This document shows positions 38,145-47,147 of a DNA stretch of 47,676 nt, one piece after another. The position numbers and the translations under genes were made by a program. The notes beneath the pieces are model-generated. The model saw only the letters and a program-made list of their open reading frames with translations. It was not told where the DNA came from and searched no databases. Source of the stretch: Paramagnetospirillum magnetotacticum MS-1 (GTDB taxonomy: Bacteria > Pseudomonadota > Alphaproteobacteria > Rhodospirillales > Magnetospirillaceae); the NCBI RefSeq assembly GCF_000829825.1, contig NZ_JXSL01000031.1, positions 1 through 47,676 on the forward strand, written 5' to 3'. Each line of letters opens with the position of its first letter. Position 1 is the stretch's first letter.

Positions 38145-38869
38145 CAGGCCTTCTCCTCAAGCTGGCGCGAGAGGATGGCGCCGAACTCGCCCGCGAAGTT
38201 CTCCAGGCGCTTGGAATAGCGGTCCAGGTCGTTGGAGATCTTGTTATAGGCGATCACCGCCGGAATGGCGGCCACCAGACCGAGAGCGGTGGCGAACAGC
38301 GCCTCGGCGATACCGGGCGCCACCACGGCCAGCGAGGTGTTCTTGGTCGCGGCGATGGACTGGAACGAATTCATGATGCCCCACACCGTGCCGAACAGGC
38401 CGATGAACGGCGCGGTCGAGCCGGTCGAGGCCAGAAAGCCCAGGCGGCGCTCCAGCAGTTCCATCTCGCGGCCCAGCGTCACGCTCATCACCCGGTCGAT
38501 GCGCTGGGGCAGGCTGGCCCGCGTGGAATCGCGGTCGGCCAGGCCCTTGGCGGCGGAGCGGCGCCATTCGCGCATGGCGGCCACGAAGATGGACGACATG
38601 GGGTCCAGGGGCCGCGAGCCGATGCGGTCGTAAAGCTCTTCGAGCGAACCGCCGGACCAGAAGGCTTCCTCGAACTGGTCGGCGCGCGTGGTCAGCTGGC
38701 GCACCTTCATGATCTTGTCGAAGATGATGGCCCAGCACCAGAACGAGGCGCACAACAGCGCAATCATCACGAATTTGACGATAATGTCGGCGCGCAAGAA
38801 CAGCGCCCACATGGACAAATCCATCTGCGCCGCCGCTCCGGCTGCCCCTACTGCCTGAGAAGGATCCAT
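38144..38869 (-). CDS. tolQ: TolQ, proton-channel subunit of the Tol system
   Basis: The 241-residue MotA/TolQ/ExbB-family protein has three membrane helices at about 20-50, 140-165 and 180-205, with [15 protein letters not shown] and [24 protein letters not shown] characteristic of the family. It forms the stator-like channel with TolR. It starts 5 bp after ybgC, the usual first gene of the tol operon. Confidence 0.97.
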
Positions 38870-38874
38870 AATAC

Positions 38875-39294
38875 CTACCGCCTTTCGCTGATCCGCTTCG
38901 CGAACAATTCCCTGACCGGCGCCGGAATGCGGGCCGGTTTGCCCGACAGGGTGATATAGCCCAGGCGCACCCCCAGGCGCACCAATTCAGTTCCGTCTTC
39001 GACGCGCAAGATGCGCTGGTCCAGTTCTATACTGGCACCGCCGATGGAAATCACCTGGGTTTCCACCGAAAGCAGGTCATCGAGCCTAGCGGGGCGCAAA
39101 AAATCCAGATGGGCCGAGCGTACGGCGAAGGCGGTGCCCTCGCCGTCCTCCAGCATGGCCCGCTGGCTGATTCCCAGTTCGCGCACCATCTCGGTGCGCG
39201 CCCGCTCGGCGAAATTCAGATAGTTGGAGTGGTACACGATGCCGCCCGCATCGGTATCCTCGTAATAGACGCGGATGGGGAAGGTGTGGGTCAT
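38875..39294 (-). CDS. ybgC: Acyl-CoA thioesterase YbgC
   Basis: The 139-residue hot-dog-fold protein has [17 protein letters not shown] with the catalytic Asp of 4-hydroxybenzoyl-CoA-type thioesterases, and ARTEMVREL downstream. It hydrolyses short acyl-CoA thioesters and is linked to membrane phospholipid and Tol function. It is the first gene of the leftward tol operon; a palindromic repeat lies directly upstream. Confidence 0.95.
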   Translation of the reverse strand: MTHTFPIRVYYEDTDAGGIVYHSNYLNFAERARTEMVRELGISQRAMLEDGEGTAFAVRSAHLDFLRPARLDDLLSVETQVISIGGASIELDQRILRVEDGTELVRLGVRLGYITLSGKPARIPAPVRELFAKRISERR

Positions 39295-39314
39295 GGCCTG
39301 CCCCCCATCTCAAT

Positions 39315-39410
39315 CGTCATCCCGGACTTGATCCGGGATCCAGGAGCCACGGAAAAGCCGGAGGAGCCCCCCCTGGGTCCCGGATCGCGCTTCGCTTGTC
39401 CGGGATGACG
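39315..39410. repeat. Dispersed palindromic repeat, family A, copy 2
   Basis: Begins CGTCATCCCGGACTTGATCC and ends TGTCCGGGATGACG. It fills most of the ybgC-ruvB gap. Confidence 0.8.
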
Positions 39411-39433
39411 GAGCAGGAAAGAGAGCATCCCCA

Positions 39434-40477
39434 TCATTCCCCGTCCTCCTCCATGCGGGTCAGCAGGTCAAGCTGCACCAGCAGGTCCTTAGGCGGGTTG
39501 ATCCCGATATGCTTGAAACCGGAAGCCGAAACCATGCGGCCTCGGGGCGTGCGCTGGATCATGCCCTGCTGCAAGAGATAGGGCTCGACCACCTCTTCCA
39601 GGGTGTCGCGGCTTTCCGACAGGGCGGCGGCCAAGGTTTCCACCCCCACCGGCCCGCCGCCGTAATTCTCCGCGATGCAGCGCAGGTAGCGGCGGTCCAT
39701 GGCGTCCAGGCCGATACGGTCCACCTCCAGGCGGTTCAGCGCCGCGTCGGCCACCGGGGCATCCACCGGCGAGCGCCCGGCCACGGCGGCGAAGTCGCGC
39801 ACCCGGCGCAGCAGGCGTCCAGCCACGCGCGGCGTCCCCCGAGAGCGCCGCGCCACTTCGGCGGCTCCGTCAGGGGTCAGATCGAAGTTCAGCACGCGGG
39901 CGCCGCGCGCCACGATGCTTTCCAGCTCGGCGGGCTCGTAGAAATTCATGCGGCACGGAATGCCGAAGCGTTCGCGCAAGGGCGTGGTCAGCAAGCCCGA
40001 ACGGGTGGTGGCCCCCACCAGGGTGAAGCGGGGCAGATCGATACGGACAGAGCGGGCCGCGGGGCCTTCACCGATGATCAGATCCAACTGGAAATCCTCC
40101 ATCGCAGGATAGAGAACCTCCTCTATGGCAGGATTAAGGCGATGGATTTCGTCGATGAACAGAACGTCATTGGCTTCCAGATTGGTCAGCAGCGCCGCCA
40201 GATCGCCCGCCCGCTGGATCACCGGGCCCGAGGTGGCGCGAAAGCCCACGCCCAATTCACGCGCCACGATCTGCGCCAATGTGGTCTTGCCCAGGCCGGG
40301 CGGGCCATGGAACAACACATGGTCGAGGGCGTCACCCCTGGCGCGGGCCGCGCTGATGAACACCTTGAGATTCTCGCAGACCTGCCGTTGGCCGACGAAA
40401 TCGTCCAGCGACAAGGGCCGAAGCGACGTCTCGGCATCGGCGGAATTCTGCTCGGGCGATACGACGCGAGGGGTCAT
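39434..40477 (-). CDS. ruvB: Holliday junction helicase subunit RuvB
   Basis: The 347-residue AAA+ motor has [11 protein letters not shown] at the N-terminus, Walker [11 protein letters not shown], Walker [13 protein letters not shown], sensor 1 GATTRSGLL and the C-terminal winged helix with [13 protein letters not shown]. It drives branch migration together with RuvA. Length is standard. It is separated from ruvA by a 145-bp gap that contains a palindromic repeat. Confidence 0.98.
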   Translation of the reverse strand: MTPRVVSPEQNSADAETSLRPLSLDDFVGQRQVCENLKVFISAARARGDALDHVLFHGPPGLGKTTLAQIVARELGVGFRATSGPVIQRAGDLAALLTNLEANDVLFIDEIHRLNPAIEEVLYPAMEDFQLDLIIGEGPAARSVRIDLPRFTLVGATTRSGLLTTPLRERFGIPCRMNFYEPAELESIVARGARVLNFDLTPDGAAEVARRSRGTPRVAGRLLRRVRDFAAVAGRSPVDAPVADAALNRLEVDRIGLDAMDRRYLRCIAENYGGGPVGVETLAAALSESRDTLEEVVEPYLLQQGMIQRTPRGRMVSASGFKHIGINPPKDLLVQLDLLTRMEEDGE

Positions 40478-40505
40478 GGCCGGCCCCCCGCCACAATTTT
40501 TCTAT

Positions 40506-40600
40506 CGTCATCCCGGAAGCGCGCAAGCGCTGTCCGGGATCCAGGGGGCCAGACTCCGGAGGACGCGACTCCTGGGTCCCGGCTCAAGGCCGGGATGACG
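40506..40600. repeat. Dispersed palindromic repeat, family A, copy 3
   Basis: Begins CGTCATCCCGGAAGCGCG and ends CTCAAGGCCGGGATGACG, very like copy 1. It sits between ruvA and ruvB. Confidence 0.85.
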
Positions 40601-40622
40601 CGAGTGGAACGGCTCCCTGCCC

Positions 40623-41255
40623 TCATCCCAGCAGCCCCTTGCCCAAGCGCTTGAGCGACGCGCGGATCAGGGCCGAGGAATCGGCGTCATCGCCCAGTTC
40701 GCGAGCGGTTTCGCCCACCGCCTGAAACGCCTCCAAACGCTTATAGCCCAGATTGACCAGGGCGGAGACGGCGTCTTCCATGCGGCCCGAGGCGGCGGGC
40801 AGCGGCGCGGACGAGGCCACGGCTCCGGCGGTGGGATTGAAGCCGCCCAGCGCGATCTTTCCCGCCTTGTCCTTCAACTCGGTCAGGATGCGCACCGCCA
40901 GCTTGGGGCCCACACCATTGGCCCGGGTCAGCCCGGCCTTATCCTGCGCCGCGATGATCTGCAGAAGTTGGTCCGGCGCGGCCACCGACAGAATGGCCAG
41001 ACCGACCTTGGCGCCCACGCCCTGCACGGTGGTCAGCAGGCGGAACCAGTCGCGTTCGCCGGTTTCCAGAAAGCCGAACAGCGAGATGGCGTCTTCGCGC
41101 ACCTGGGTCTCGATGAACAAGGTGGCCGCCGCTCCCACCTCCAACCGCGCCAGGGTCTTGGTGGAACAGGCCACCAGATAGCCGACGCCGTTGCAATCGA
41201 CCACCGCCCAGTCGTCGCCCACCGAATCGATCAGCCCCTTCAGCTTGGCGATCAT
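40623..41255 (-). CDS. ruvA: Holliday junction DNA-binding subunit RuvA
   Basis: The 210-residue protein has the N-terminal OB-fold ([16 protein letters not shown]), tandem helix-hairpin-helix regions ([13 protein letters not shown] and [13 protein letters not shown]) and the C-terminal domain that contacts RuvB ([13 protein letters not shown]). It overlaps the ruvC end by four bases, implying coupled translation. Confidence 0.97.
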   Translation of the reverse strand: MIAKLKGLIDSVGDDWAVVDCNGVGYLVACSTKTLARLEVGAAATLFIETQVREDAISLFGFLETGERDWFRLLTTVQGVGAKVGLAILSVAAPDQLLQIIAAQDKAGLTRANGVGPKLAVRILTELKDKAGKIALGGFNPTAGAVASSAPLPAASGRMEDAVSALVNLGYKRLEAFQAVGETARELGDDADSSALIRASLKRLGKGLLG

Positions 41256-41752
41256 CGCGCCACCGCCCTTGCCAGACGCTGTTGCGTGCCGCGGTGATGG
41301 GCGTGACAGATGGCCACGGCCAGGGCATCGGCGGCATCGGGCGTGGCAGCCAGGCAGCCGGGCAGCAGGGTCTTGACCATCATGCCCACCTGTTCCTTGG
41401 CGGCACGGCCCGTCCCCACCACCGATTGCTTGACCAAGGTGGCGGCGTATTCGCCCACCGGCAGCCCGGCCTTGGCGGGAACCAGCATCACCACGCCGCG
41501 GGCCTGACCCAATTTCAGCGTGCTGGCGGGGTTCATATTGACGAAGGTCTCCTCGACCGCCGCCTCGTCGGGTCCATATTCGGCGATGACGGCCATGATG
41601 GCGTCATGGAGCTGGACCAGGCGCTCGGACAAGGCGGCGGAGGCATCGGGACGGATCACCCCGTCGGCCACATGGCGCAGACGGTTATCGACCGCATCGA
41701 TGATGCCCCAGCCGGTATTGCGCAGCCCTGGATCGAGCCCCAGGATTCTCAT
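41252..41752 (-). CDS. ruvC: Holliday junction resolvase RuvC
   Basis: The 166-residue endonuclease has [14 protein letters not shown] with catalytic Asp7, the AVEETF acidic residue in the middle, and [14 protein letters not shown] with the C-terminal catalytic Asp. It cuts four-way junctions symmetrically. The first base of its start codon region overlaps the yebC stop by one base. Confidence 0.97.
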   Translation of the reverse strand: MRILGLDPGLRNTGWGIIDAVDNRLRHVADGVIRPDASAALSERLVQLHDAIMAVIAEYGPDEAAVEETFVNMNPASTLKLGQARGVVMLVPAKAGLPVGEYAATLVKQSVVGTGRAAKEQVGMMVKTLLPGCLAATPDAADALAVAICHAHHRGTQQRLARAVAR

Positions 41753-42501
41753 CAGCCCAGCTTTTCCATGATCTCATCGGGAATCTCGAAATTGGCCTGG
41801 ACGCGCTGGACGTCATCATTGTCTTCCAGGGTATCGAGCAGCTTCAGCAGGGTCCGGGCGGTGTCCTCATCGGCCACCGGCACGGTGGTCTGCGGCTTCC
41901 AGTCCAGACGGGCGTATTCCGGCGTGCCGAACTTGGCTTCCAGGGCATCGCGCACCGCGCCCAGATCGTCGGGGGCGCAGGTGATCTCGTGGCCTTCCTC
42001 GTCGGATTCCACATTGTCGGCCCCGGCGTCCAGGGCGCCTTCGAACATGGCCTCGGCGCCTGCGGCAGAGGCCGGATAGCGGATGGCGCCCACCCGGTCG
42101 AACATGAAGGACACGGAATTGGTTTCGCCGAGCGCGCCGCCGTTCTTGTTGAAGGCGGTGCGCACTTCGGTGGCGGTACGATTGCGGTTGTCGGTCAGGC
42201 CCTCGACGATGATGGCCACCGAGCCGGGGCCATAGCCCTCGTAGCGCACTTCCTCGTAATTGGTGCCGTCCTCGCCACCGGCGCCACGCTTGATGGCGCG
42301 ATCCATGGTGTCCTTGGACATATTGGCGGCGCGCGCCGCCACGATAGCGGCCCGCAGACGCGGATTGGCCGCCGGATCGGGCATGCCGGATTTGGCCGAT
42401 ACGGTCAACTCGCGGATCAGCTTGGTGAAGACCTTGGCACGCTTGGCGTCCTGCGCGCCCTTGCGGTGCATGATGTTCTTGAACTGTGAATGCCCGGCCA
42501 T
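41752..42501 (-). CDS. yebC: YebC/PmpR family protein
   Basis: The 249-residue protein starts [19 protein letters not shown], typical of the YebC/TACO1 family, and keeps [17 protein letters not shown] and the acidic surface in the C-terminal half. Members have been described both as transcription regulators and as translation factors that help ribosomes through proline-rich stretches. The latter could matter for the proline-rich TolA nearby, but that is only a thought. It leads the yebC-ruvCAB order common in alphaproteobacteria. Confidence 0.96.
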   Translation of the reverse strand: MAGHSQFKNIMHRKGAQDAKRAKVFTKLIRELTVSAKSGMPDPAANPRLRAAIVAARAANMSKDTMDRAIKRGAGGEDGTNYEEVRYEGYGPGSVAIIVEGLTDNRNRTATEVRTAFNKNGGALGETNSVSFMFDRVGAIRYPASAAGAEAMFEGALDAGADNVESDEEGHEITCAPDDLGAVRDALEAKFGTPEYARLDWKPQTTVPVADEDTARTLLKLLDTLEDNDDVQRVQANFEIPDEIMEKLG

Positions 42502-42568
42502 ATTCCGCCACCAAATCCCGATGAAATGAAGATCGACCGGTGCCTATACCACATGTTGTGGCAAAGCA

Positions 42569-42604
42569 ACAGGCATCACGCCGCCGACGCGGCATGATGC
42601 CTGT
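42569..42604 (-). terminator. Terminator downstream of the mlaC-like gene
   Basis: ACAGGCATCA (42569-42578) and TGATGCCTGT (42595-42604) form a perfect outer stem with a paired GC core. TTGCTTTG follows on the minus strand. Confidence 0.65.
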
Positions 42605-42633
42605 GGATCAAATCAACCCGGAGATTAAGGAGC

Positions 42634-43248
42634 TCAACGCCCCCCGGCCGGAAGCGCCGCGATCTTCTTGCGCATGGCGTCCAGCAGCACATCCACATTG
42701 CCGCCCCCATTGCGGATCACCGAGGTGAAGTCGGAGCGGATGGTGGTGATCAGCCCCACGCCTTCGGCCATGGCGTCGGAAATCACCAGCCGCCCCGCAA
42801 GATTGCGGGAGATGATGAAGGAAAGATCCACCCCCTCCTCTTCCTTCTGGATGATGCGGGCCTTGACCAGCACGCCGTCGGCCCGTTCCTCGCTGCCCTT
42901 CACCTCCACCTGTGTGGCACCCGACTTGTTGTCGATCAGCTCGGCATAGGTGGCGACGAAGAAAGGGACCAGCAGGGAAACGAAGCTGTCCTTTTGTTCC
43001 TGGCTGGCCTTGCGCCAGTAGCGGCCCAGGATCAGTTCCGACTCATAGGTGATGTCGCCGTATTTCGACACCAGGGCGATGATCTTGTCGCGGCTCTCCT
43101 CCCGGCTGAAGGGACCGCCCGCAAAGCTGGCGGCGGCATCGGCGATAGCCTGCTTGACCAGGGCCTCGGCCGCCGCACCGTCCTCGGCGCGGGCGGGTTG
43201 CGCCAGAAGAAGCACTCCAGCGATCAGCAGACCAAACAGACGCAGCAT
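42634..43248 (-). CDS. MlaC/Ttg2D-type periplasmic phospholipid-binding protein
   Basis: The start is ATG 43248 (MLRLFGLLIAGVLLLAQPARA), giving a signal peptide cleaved near ARAED and 204 residues in total. The fold features SREESRDKIIALVSKYG, ILGRYWRKASQEQ and FVATYAELI match the MlaC/Ttg2 family, which shuttles phospholipids between membranes. The transporter partners (mlaF, mlaE, mlaD, mlaB) are not in the window, so this is an unlinked or extra copy. The longer upstream start would bury the signal peptide. Confidence 0.87.
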   Translation of the reverse strand: MLRLFGLLIAGVLLLAQPARAEDGAAAEALVKQAIADAAASFAGGPFSREESRDKIIALVSKYGDITYESELILGRYWRKASQEQKDSFVSLLVPFFVATYAELIDNKSGATQVEVKGSEERADGVLVKARIIQKEEEGVDLSFIISRNLAGRLVISDAMAEGVGLITTIRSDFTSVIRNGGGNVDVLLDAMRKKIAALPAGGR

Positions 43249-43319
43249 GATTACCGTCCTTTTCTTTTCCCAACCCGAATGGCGCCGGACCATAAAGGAG
43301 CGCCACTGACAGAAAGCTT

Positions 43320-44138
43320 TCACCAGTCGGGCCAGCACTCGGCCAGGCGTCCGCCCAGACGCAGCGGCGCCGCCCGCAAGGCTAGGCCCGTGCGGTCATC
43401 GGTCTCCACCATCACGCCGCAGAGCGTGCCCGGCCCTTCGGCGGGCGATAGGCGCTCTCCCGGAATCTTACGCACGAATTTGAAGATGGCGGCGTCCTTC
43501 TTCATGCCGATCACCGAATCGTAGTCGCCGCACATTCCGGCATCGGTCTGGTAGGCCGTGCCCTTGGCCAGGATCTGGCAATCGGCGGTGGGCACATGGG
43601 AATGGCTGCCCACCACCAGACTGGCGCGGCCGTCGGAGAGGTGGCCCAGGGCCATTTTCTCGCTGGAGGCTTCGGCATGGACATCGACGATGATCGCATC
43701 GACGCCGCCCGCCCCCATGCGCGCCTTGGCCAACTCCTTTTCCAGCGCCGCGAAGGGGTCGTCCAGCGGGTCCATGAACAGGCGGCCCATGACCTGGACC
43801 ACCATCACCTTGCGGCCGCGCGGCCCGGCATAGATGCCCATTCCGTGGCCGGGTGTGCCTGCGGGATAATTGAGGGGGCGCAGGATTCTGGCCTCGCCGT
43901 CCAAATGGGGAATGATTTCGCGCTGGTCCCAGGTGTGGTTGCCCAGCGTGACCACGTCCACTCCGACGGAGAAGAAATCCTCGCAGATCTTGGGCGTGAT
44001 GCCAAAGCCGTGCGCCGCGTTCTCGCCATTGACGACGATGAAGTCGGGGGACAGGCGGCTTTTGATCTCGGCCATGCGCCCGACGATCACGTCGCGGCCC
44101 GAGCGGCCCACCACGTCACCCATGTACAGAAGTCTCAT
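43320..44138 (-). CDS. YmdB-type metallophosphoesterase
   Basis: The 272-residue enzyme has the two-metal motifs MGDVVGRSGRD, VVNGENAAHGFG, TLGNHTWDQ and VGSHSHVPTAD of the TIGR00282 family. The Bacillus member YmdB hydrolyses 2',3'-cyclic nucleotides. Cytoplasmic. Its start overlaps the end of the 5-formyl-THF cyclo-ligase gene by four bases, so the pair is translationally coupled, an arrangement seen in other alphaproteobacteria. Confidence 0.93.
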   Translation of the reverse strand: MRLLYMGDVVGRSGRDVIVGRMAEIKSRLSPDFIVVNGENAAHGFGITPKICEDFFSVGVDVVTLGNHTWDQREIIPHLDGEARILRPLNYPAGTPGHGMGIYAGPRGRKVMVVQVMGRLFMDPLDDPFAALEKELAKARMGAGGVDAIIVDVHAEASSEKMALGHLSDGRASLVVGSHSHVPTADCQILAKGTAYQTDAGMCGDYDSVIGMKKDAAIFKFVRKIPGERLSPAEGPGTLCGVMVETDDRTGLALRAAPLRLGGRLAECWPDW

Positions 44139-44716
44139 TTGGCGGCCGTCACGATCACGCCCAGCTCCGTGGCTACAAGGTCCAAAGCGATATCCCAGGG
44201 ATCGGTGGGAACCCTCTCCACCTCCTGGGCGGCAAAGGCCAGACCGATGGCGGGAACGGCGCCACGGCGGCGCAGATCGCTCAAGGTCCGGTCATAGTAT
44301 CCGCCGCCATAGCCCAGACGGAACCCCCTTCTGTCGAAGGCCAGCAACGGCACCAGCAGTGCCTGGGGAACAATAGGTGACGCGGCGGAGGGATGGCGCG
44401 TGCCGTGGGGGCCTGGCTCCAGCACCTCGCCGGGGGTCCAGGGGCGGAATTCGAGGGTTCCGCCCGTCTCGGTCACCGCGGGCAGGGCCAGAAGATGGCC
44501 TTCGGCCGCCAGGGCCTCCATCAGGGGGAGCGGGTCCATCTCGCCCTTCAAAGGCCAATATCCCGCCACCACCATTTTGGGCGCGAGGCCCAGGGAATGG
44601 ACCAGACCGGCCAGGGACCGGCCCGCCCCCGGATCGCGCAAGGCGGCCTCGGCCCGCGTCCGGCGGGCCAACTGTCGCAATCGGGTCTTGGTGAGGGGAG
44701 GGCTGGTCTCGGTCAT
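44135..44716 (-). CDS. 5-formyltetrahydrofolate cyclo-ligase
   Basis: The 193-residue enzyme has an Arg-rich N-terminus, VAGYWPLKGEMDPLPLM for folate binding, and the C-terminal nucleotide loop RLGYGGGYYDRTL. It converts 5-formyl-THF to methenyl-THF with ATP. Like ygfA/fau in E. coli it lies next to the 6S RNA and zapA, a widely conserved linkage. Confidence 0.94.
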   Translation of the reverse strand: MTETSPPLTKTRLRQLARRTRAEAALRDPGAGRSLAGLVHSLGLAPKMVVAGYWPLKGEMDPLPLMEALAAEGHLLALPAVTETGGTLEFRPWTPGEVLEPGPHGTRHPSAASPIVPQALLVPLLAFDRRGFRLGYGGGYYDRTLSDLRRRGAVPAIGLAFAAQEVERVPTDPWDIALDLVATELGVIVTAAK

Positions 44717-44725
44717 GGCATCAGT

Positions 44726-44890
44726 GGAGCGGCGCCGCCTCGGCCGTTGGCCTGCAAGTCCTCCGTGGCCTGCTTACGCAGGTGGGTGGCCATATACCGG
44801 AACCAGGGCTCCGACAGGGACAGCCCCCGAGAGGAAGTTATTGGCCCCAGGGACATTGGCTGCCTGACGCACCGCGCAGCAGACCGCTCC
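44726..44890 (-). ncRNA. ssrS: 6S RNA (ssrS) candidate
   Basis: The 184-bp gap between zapA and the 5-formyl-THF cyclo-ligase is where 6S RNA lies in many proteobacteria. The minus strand begins GGAGCGG and ends CCGCTCC, which would close the terminal stem. The interior can form a long, interrupted rod with a central open region. By mimicking an open promoter, 6S RNA binds the RNA polymerase holoenzyme in slow growth. The exact ends are estimates. Confidence 0.75.
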
Positions 44891-44900
44891 GTCCCCGAAG

Positions 44901-45227
44901 CTAGGCCCTTTCCAGGCGCATCGCAATGGCTTCGATACGCCGGGTCAGGGAATCGATCAGCCCGGCCAGTTTGGTGTCGCCCTCGGCGGCGGCGCCGACC
45001 TCGGTGCCGATCTTGGAGAGTTCTTCGCGGGCCTCGGCCAATTCATCGGCCAGCAACAGACCGACCATGACCAGAAGGCGGGAATCGCTGACCGATCCCA
45101 CCGAGGACAGCAGATGCTGGGCGCGGGCATCCACCTCGCGGCCCAGGACATGAACGCGGGCCACCTGGGAATCGTCGCAGGCGATATCGTAGACCCGGCC
45201 ATTGATGGTGACGTTGACCACAGCCAC
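44901..45227 (-). CDS. zapA: Cell division protein ZapA
   Basis: With GTG 45227 (read MAVVNVTINGRVYDIACDD) and GGAGGAG about eight bases upstream, the product has 108 residues; GTG 45236 is possible but too close to that ribosome site. The N-terminal beta-rich domain and the C-terminal coiled coil (LADELAEAREELSK..., DSLTRRIEAIAMRLE) are typical. ZapA binds and bundles FtsZ at the division ring. The coiled-coil gene upstream ends at 45233, so the two are one unit. Confidence 0.92.
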   Translation of the reverse strand: MAVVNVTINGRVYDIACDDSQVARVHVLGREVDARAQHLLSSVGSVSDSRLLVMVGLLLADELAEAREELSKIGTEVGAAAEGDTKLAGLIDSLTRRIEAIAMRLERA

Positions 45228-45232
45228 GGGGC

Positions 45233-45469
45233 TCACTCCTCCAGTAGGTCGCGCAGACGGTCGATGGTGCTGTCCAGCCGGGCCGAGACCACGCGGGTGG
45301 TTTCCTCCAGCCGGGCATAATCGTCGCGGGCGCCGCGCAGCTCTCCGGCCAGAAGCAGATCGCCCGCTCCCACCCGTGCCGACGCGGATTCAAGACGGTC
45401 GATGGCGGCGCCCAGGCGGCGCATGGCCTCTTCGGTGCGTTGCAAGCTCTGGCCCTGGCGCTGTTCCAC
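45233..45469 (-). CDS. Small coiled-coil protein upstream of zapA (DUF4164-like)
   Basis: The start chosen is GTG 45469 (VEQRQGQSLQRTEEAMRRL), giving 78 residues that are almost wholly helical and charged, with heptad character. Longer upstream starts run through sequence that does not look coding. Alphaproteobacteria often carry such a short coiled-coil protein immediately before zapA, suggesting a role with ZapA in division; DUF4164 is my best family guess. The ribosome site is weak (GGGGATGG). Confidence 0.65.
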   Translation of the reverse strand: MEQRQGQSLQRTEEAMRRLGAAIDRLESASARVGAGDLLLAGELRGARDDYARLEETTRVVSARLDSTIDRLRDLLEE

Positions 45470-45605
45470 GATCCATCCCCATGTTCTGGAATCGAAAGCG
45501 AAGGTATGGCCGAAGCACAACGGAGTCAACAAAGGCTGGGTTGATCGGAGTTCAAGCAGACGATACCCTCGGCTAAAGACCCGATTTCCGCAAAGGATGG
45601 AAACC

Positions 45606-46085
45606 ATGCGCTCCGCCCTCAAGGCCGCCCTTATGGCCGCTGCCATCCTTGGTCCCCAGATGGCCTGGGCCGAGCCACTATCGTCCGGCCAGACCCTTTA
45701 CGTCCCGGTCTATTCCCATATCTCCCACGGCAATCTGGATGGGCGGGGCAAGGCCTCGGAACTGCTGCTGTCGTCCATGCTCAGCCTGCGCAATACCGAT
45801 CCCTCCCATGCCATCACCATCACGGCGGCGCGCTATTACGATACCGACGGCAGGCTGTTGCGCGATTATCTGGCCAAGCCGCTTTCGCTTCCCCCCATGG
45901 GGTCGAGCGAGCTTTTCGTGGAATACAAGGATACGGCCGGCGGCAGCGGCGCCAATTTCGTGGTGGAGTGGAAATCAGACCGGCCGGTCAACCCGCCCCT
46001 GATCGAGACGGTCAACGCCTATTTCTTCGGCACCCAATCGGTGGCCTTCACCAGTCCCGGCCGCCCCATCTCGCCCAATCCATGA
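45606..46085 (+). CDS. Secreted DUF3124 protein
   Basis: ATG 45606 has GGATGGA just upstream, giving 159 residues. A signal peptide is cleaved near AWAEP. The core GQTLYVPVYSHISHGN, LSLRNTDPSHAITIT, YYDTDGRLLRDYL and GGSGANFVVEW matches the DUF3124 family, a periplasmic beta-sandwich of unknown function. Its stop overlaps the start of the next gene (ATGA). Confidence 0.85.
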   Translation: MRSALKAALMAAAILGPQMAWAEPLSSGQTLYVPVYSHISHGNLDGRGKASELLLSSMLSLRNTDPSHAITITAARYYDTDGRLLRDYLAKPLSLPPMGSSELFVEYKDTAGGSGANFVVEWKSDRPVNPPLIETVNAYFFGTQSVAFTSPGRPISPNP

Positions 46086-46408
46086 CCCCTGCCGTCATCC
46101 ATTGCCTGGATCAGGCCCGCGCCGTGCTGGCCCGATCCGATATCGACCGGCCGGTCAGATTGCAAAGCAGCTTCGGAGCCGCCGGTCAGCATGGGATCGG
46201 CTGGTGGCTGGCCGTGACCCGCATTCTGGCGGAAGAATTTCCCGAACACGCGATCGAGGCGGCGCTCGATTGCGCCGATTCCCCCGGCCTCGCCCTGGCG
46301 GCGCTCCGGGCTGGGGTTCCCCTGGTGCGGGCCAGCGGCCTTGCCCCTGATATGCGCAACAAGCTGGGCGACATCGCCCGCCAGATGGGGGCGCGGCTGA
46401 TCGACTGA
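46082..46408 (+). CDS. Unknown small cytoplasmic protein
   Basis: The 108-residue protein overlaps the DUF3124 gene by four bases, so translation is probably coupled. It is helical and Ala/Leu-rich, with SFGAAGQHGIGWWLAVTRI and a Cys in ALDCADSPGLALAALRAG; the second half alternates strands and helices (LVRASGLAPDMRNKLGDIA). No family is recognised. The pairing of a secreted and a cytoplasmic protein is intriguing but unexplained. It converges on the Rrf2 gene with only 4 bp between stops. Confidence 0.7.
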   Translation: MTPAVIHCLDQARAVLARSDIDRPVRLQSSFGAAGQHGIGWWLAVTRILAEEFPEHAIEAALDCADSPGLALAALRAGVPLVRASGLAPDMRNKLGDIARQMGARLID

Positions 46409-46412
46409 CCGG

Positions 46413-46868
46413 TCAGATATCGTAGATCAGCACCGGTTCGGGACGGCCACGCCGATTGGCCATGTCGGCCAGGGTGGTATTGTCCAAAATGGCGGCGATG
46501 GCATCACGCACATCCTGCATGACCGCACGGATGGTACAGGCGGCCTCGTCGGTGCAATCATCGCATGCCCGATAGGCCGAGCGCGAAACGCAAGAGACAG
46601 GAGCCAGGGGACCGTCCAGCACCCGGACGATATCGCCCACCATGATGCGGGCGGCGGGCATGGCCAGGGTATAGCCCCCGCCCTTGCCCTTCTTGGAAGA
46701 CAGCAGCTTCTGATTCTTCATTTCGAGAAGAATGGCGTCGAGGAATTTCTTGGGGATCCGTTCGGACTGGGCGATATCGGCGATCAGCACCGGCCCCAGG
46801 CCCTCGTGCCGCGCCAAATAGACCATGGCCTTCAGGCCGTATTTCGCCTTGCTCGACAGCATCACCAC
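46413..46868 (-). CDS. Rrf2-family transcription regulator with four-Cys cluster
   Basis: The product has 151 residues, or 149 if it begins at Met3 (MLSSKAKYGLKAM). The N-terminal winged helix (LSSKAKYGLKAMVYLA, KKGKGGGYTLAM) is typical of Rrf2. A central loop has CVSRSAYRACDDCTDEAAC with four cysteines, suggesting a redox- or iron-sensing Fe-S centre. Spacing differs from IscR. Targets are unknown; the convergent DUF3124 pair or the etf genes could be candidates only by position. Confidence 0.9.
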   Translation of the reverse strand: MVMLSSKAKYGLKAMVYLARHEGLGPVLIADIAQSERIPKKFLDAILLEMKNQKLLSSKKGKGGGYTLAMPAARIMVGDIVRVLDGPLAPVSCVSRSAYRACDDCTDEAACTIRAVMQDVRDAIAAILDNTTLADMANRRGRPEPVLIYDI

Positions 46869-46958
46869 ACCCGATCCATGGAACTACAGAGAAGGGGATT
46901 GGCGGAAGAGTGTCAACACCTCATGCCAAGTCTCCATGGGAGGCTTGGCAATTGGATT

Positions 46959-47057
46959 CGTCACCCCGGACAAGCGAAGCGCGATCCGGGGCCCAGGGGG
47001 GATGCCCAAGGCGGTGACCGTGACTCCTGGATCCCGGCTTAAGGAGCCGGGATGACG
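46959..47057. repeat. Dispersed palindromic repeat, family A, copy 4
   Basis: Begins CGTCACCCCGGACAAGCG and ends CGGCTTAAGGAGCCGGGATGACG-like. It lies between the Rrf2 gene and etfA and is the most diverged copy. Confidence 0.75.
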
Positions 47058-47093
47058 CCCCTGAATGTCGTGTCCCGTGATTGCGCGAAGAAG

Positions 47094-47135
47094 CAATAAA
47101 ATGCGGGGGCGGGCGTGTGCCGCGCCCGCCCCCGC
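47094..47135 (-). terminator. Terminator of etfA
   Basis: GCGGGGGCGGGCG (47103-47115) pairs with CGCCCGCCCCCGC (47123-47135), followed on the minus strand by ATTTTATT. Confidence 0.9.
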
Positions 47136-47147
47136 CAGGCTGCGGCC

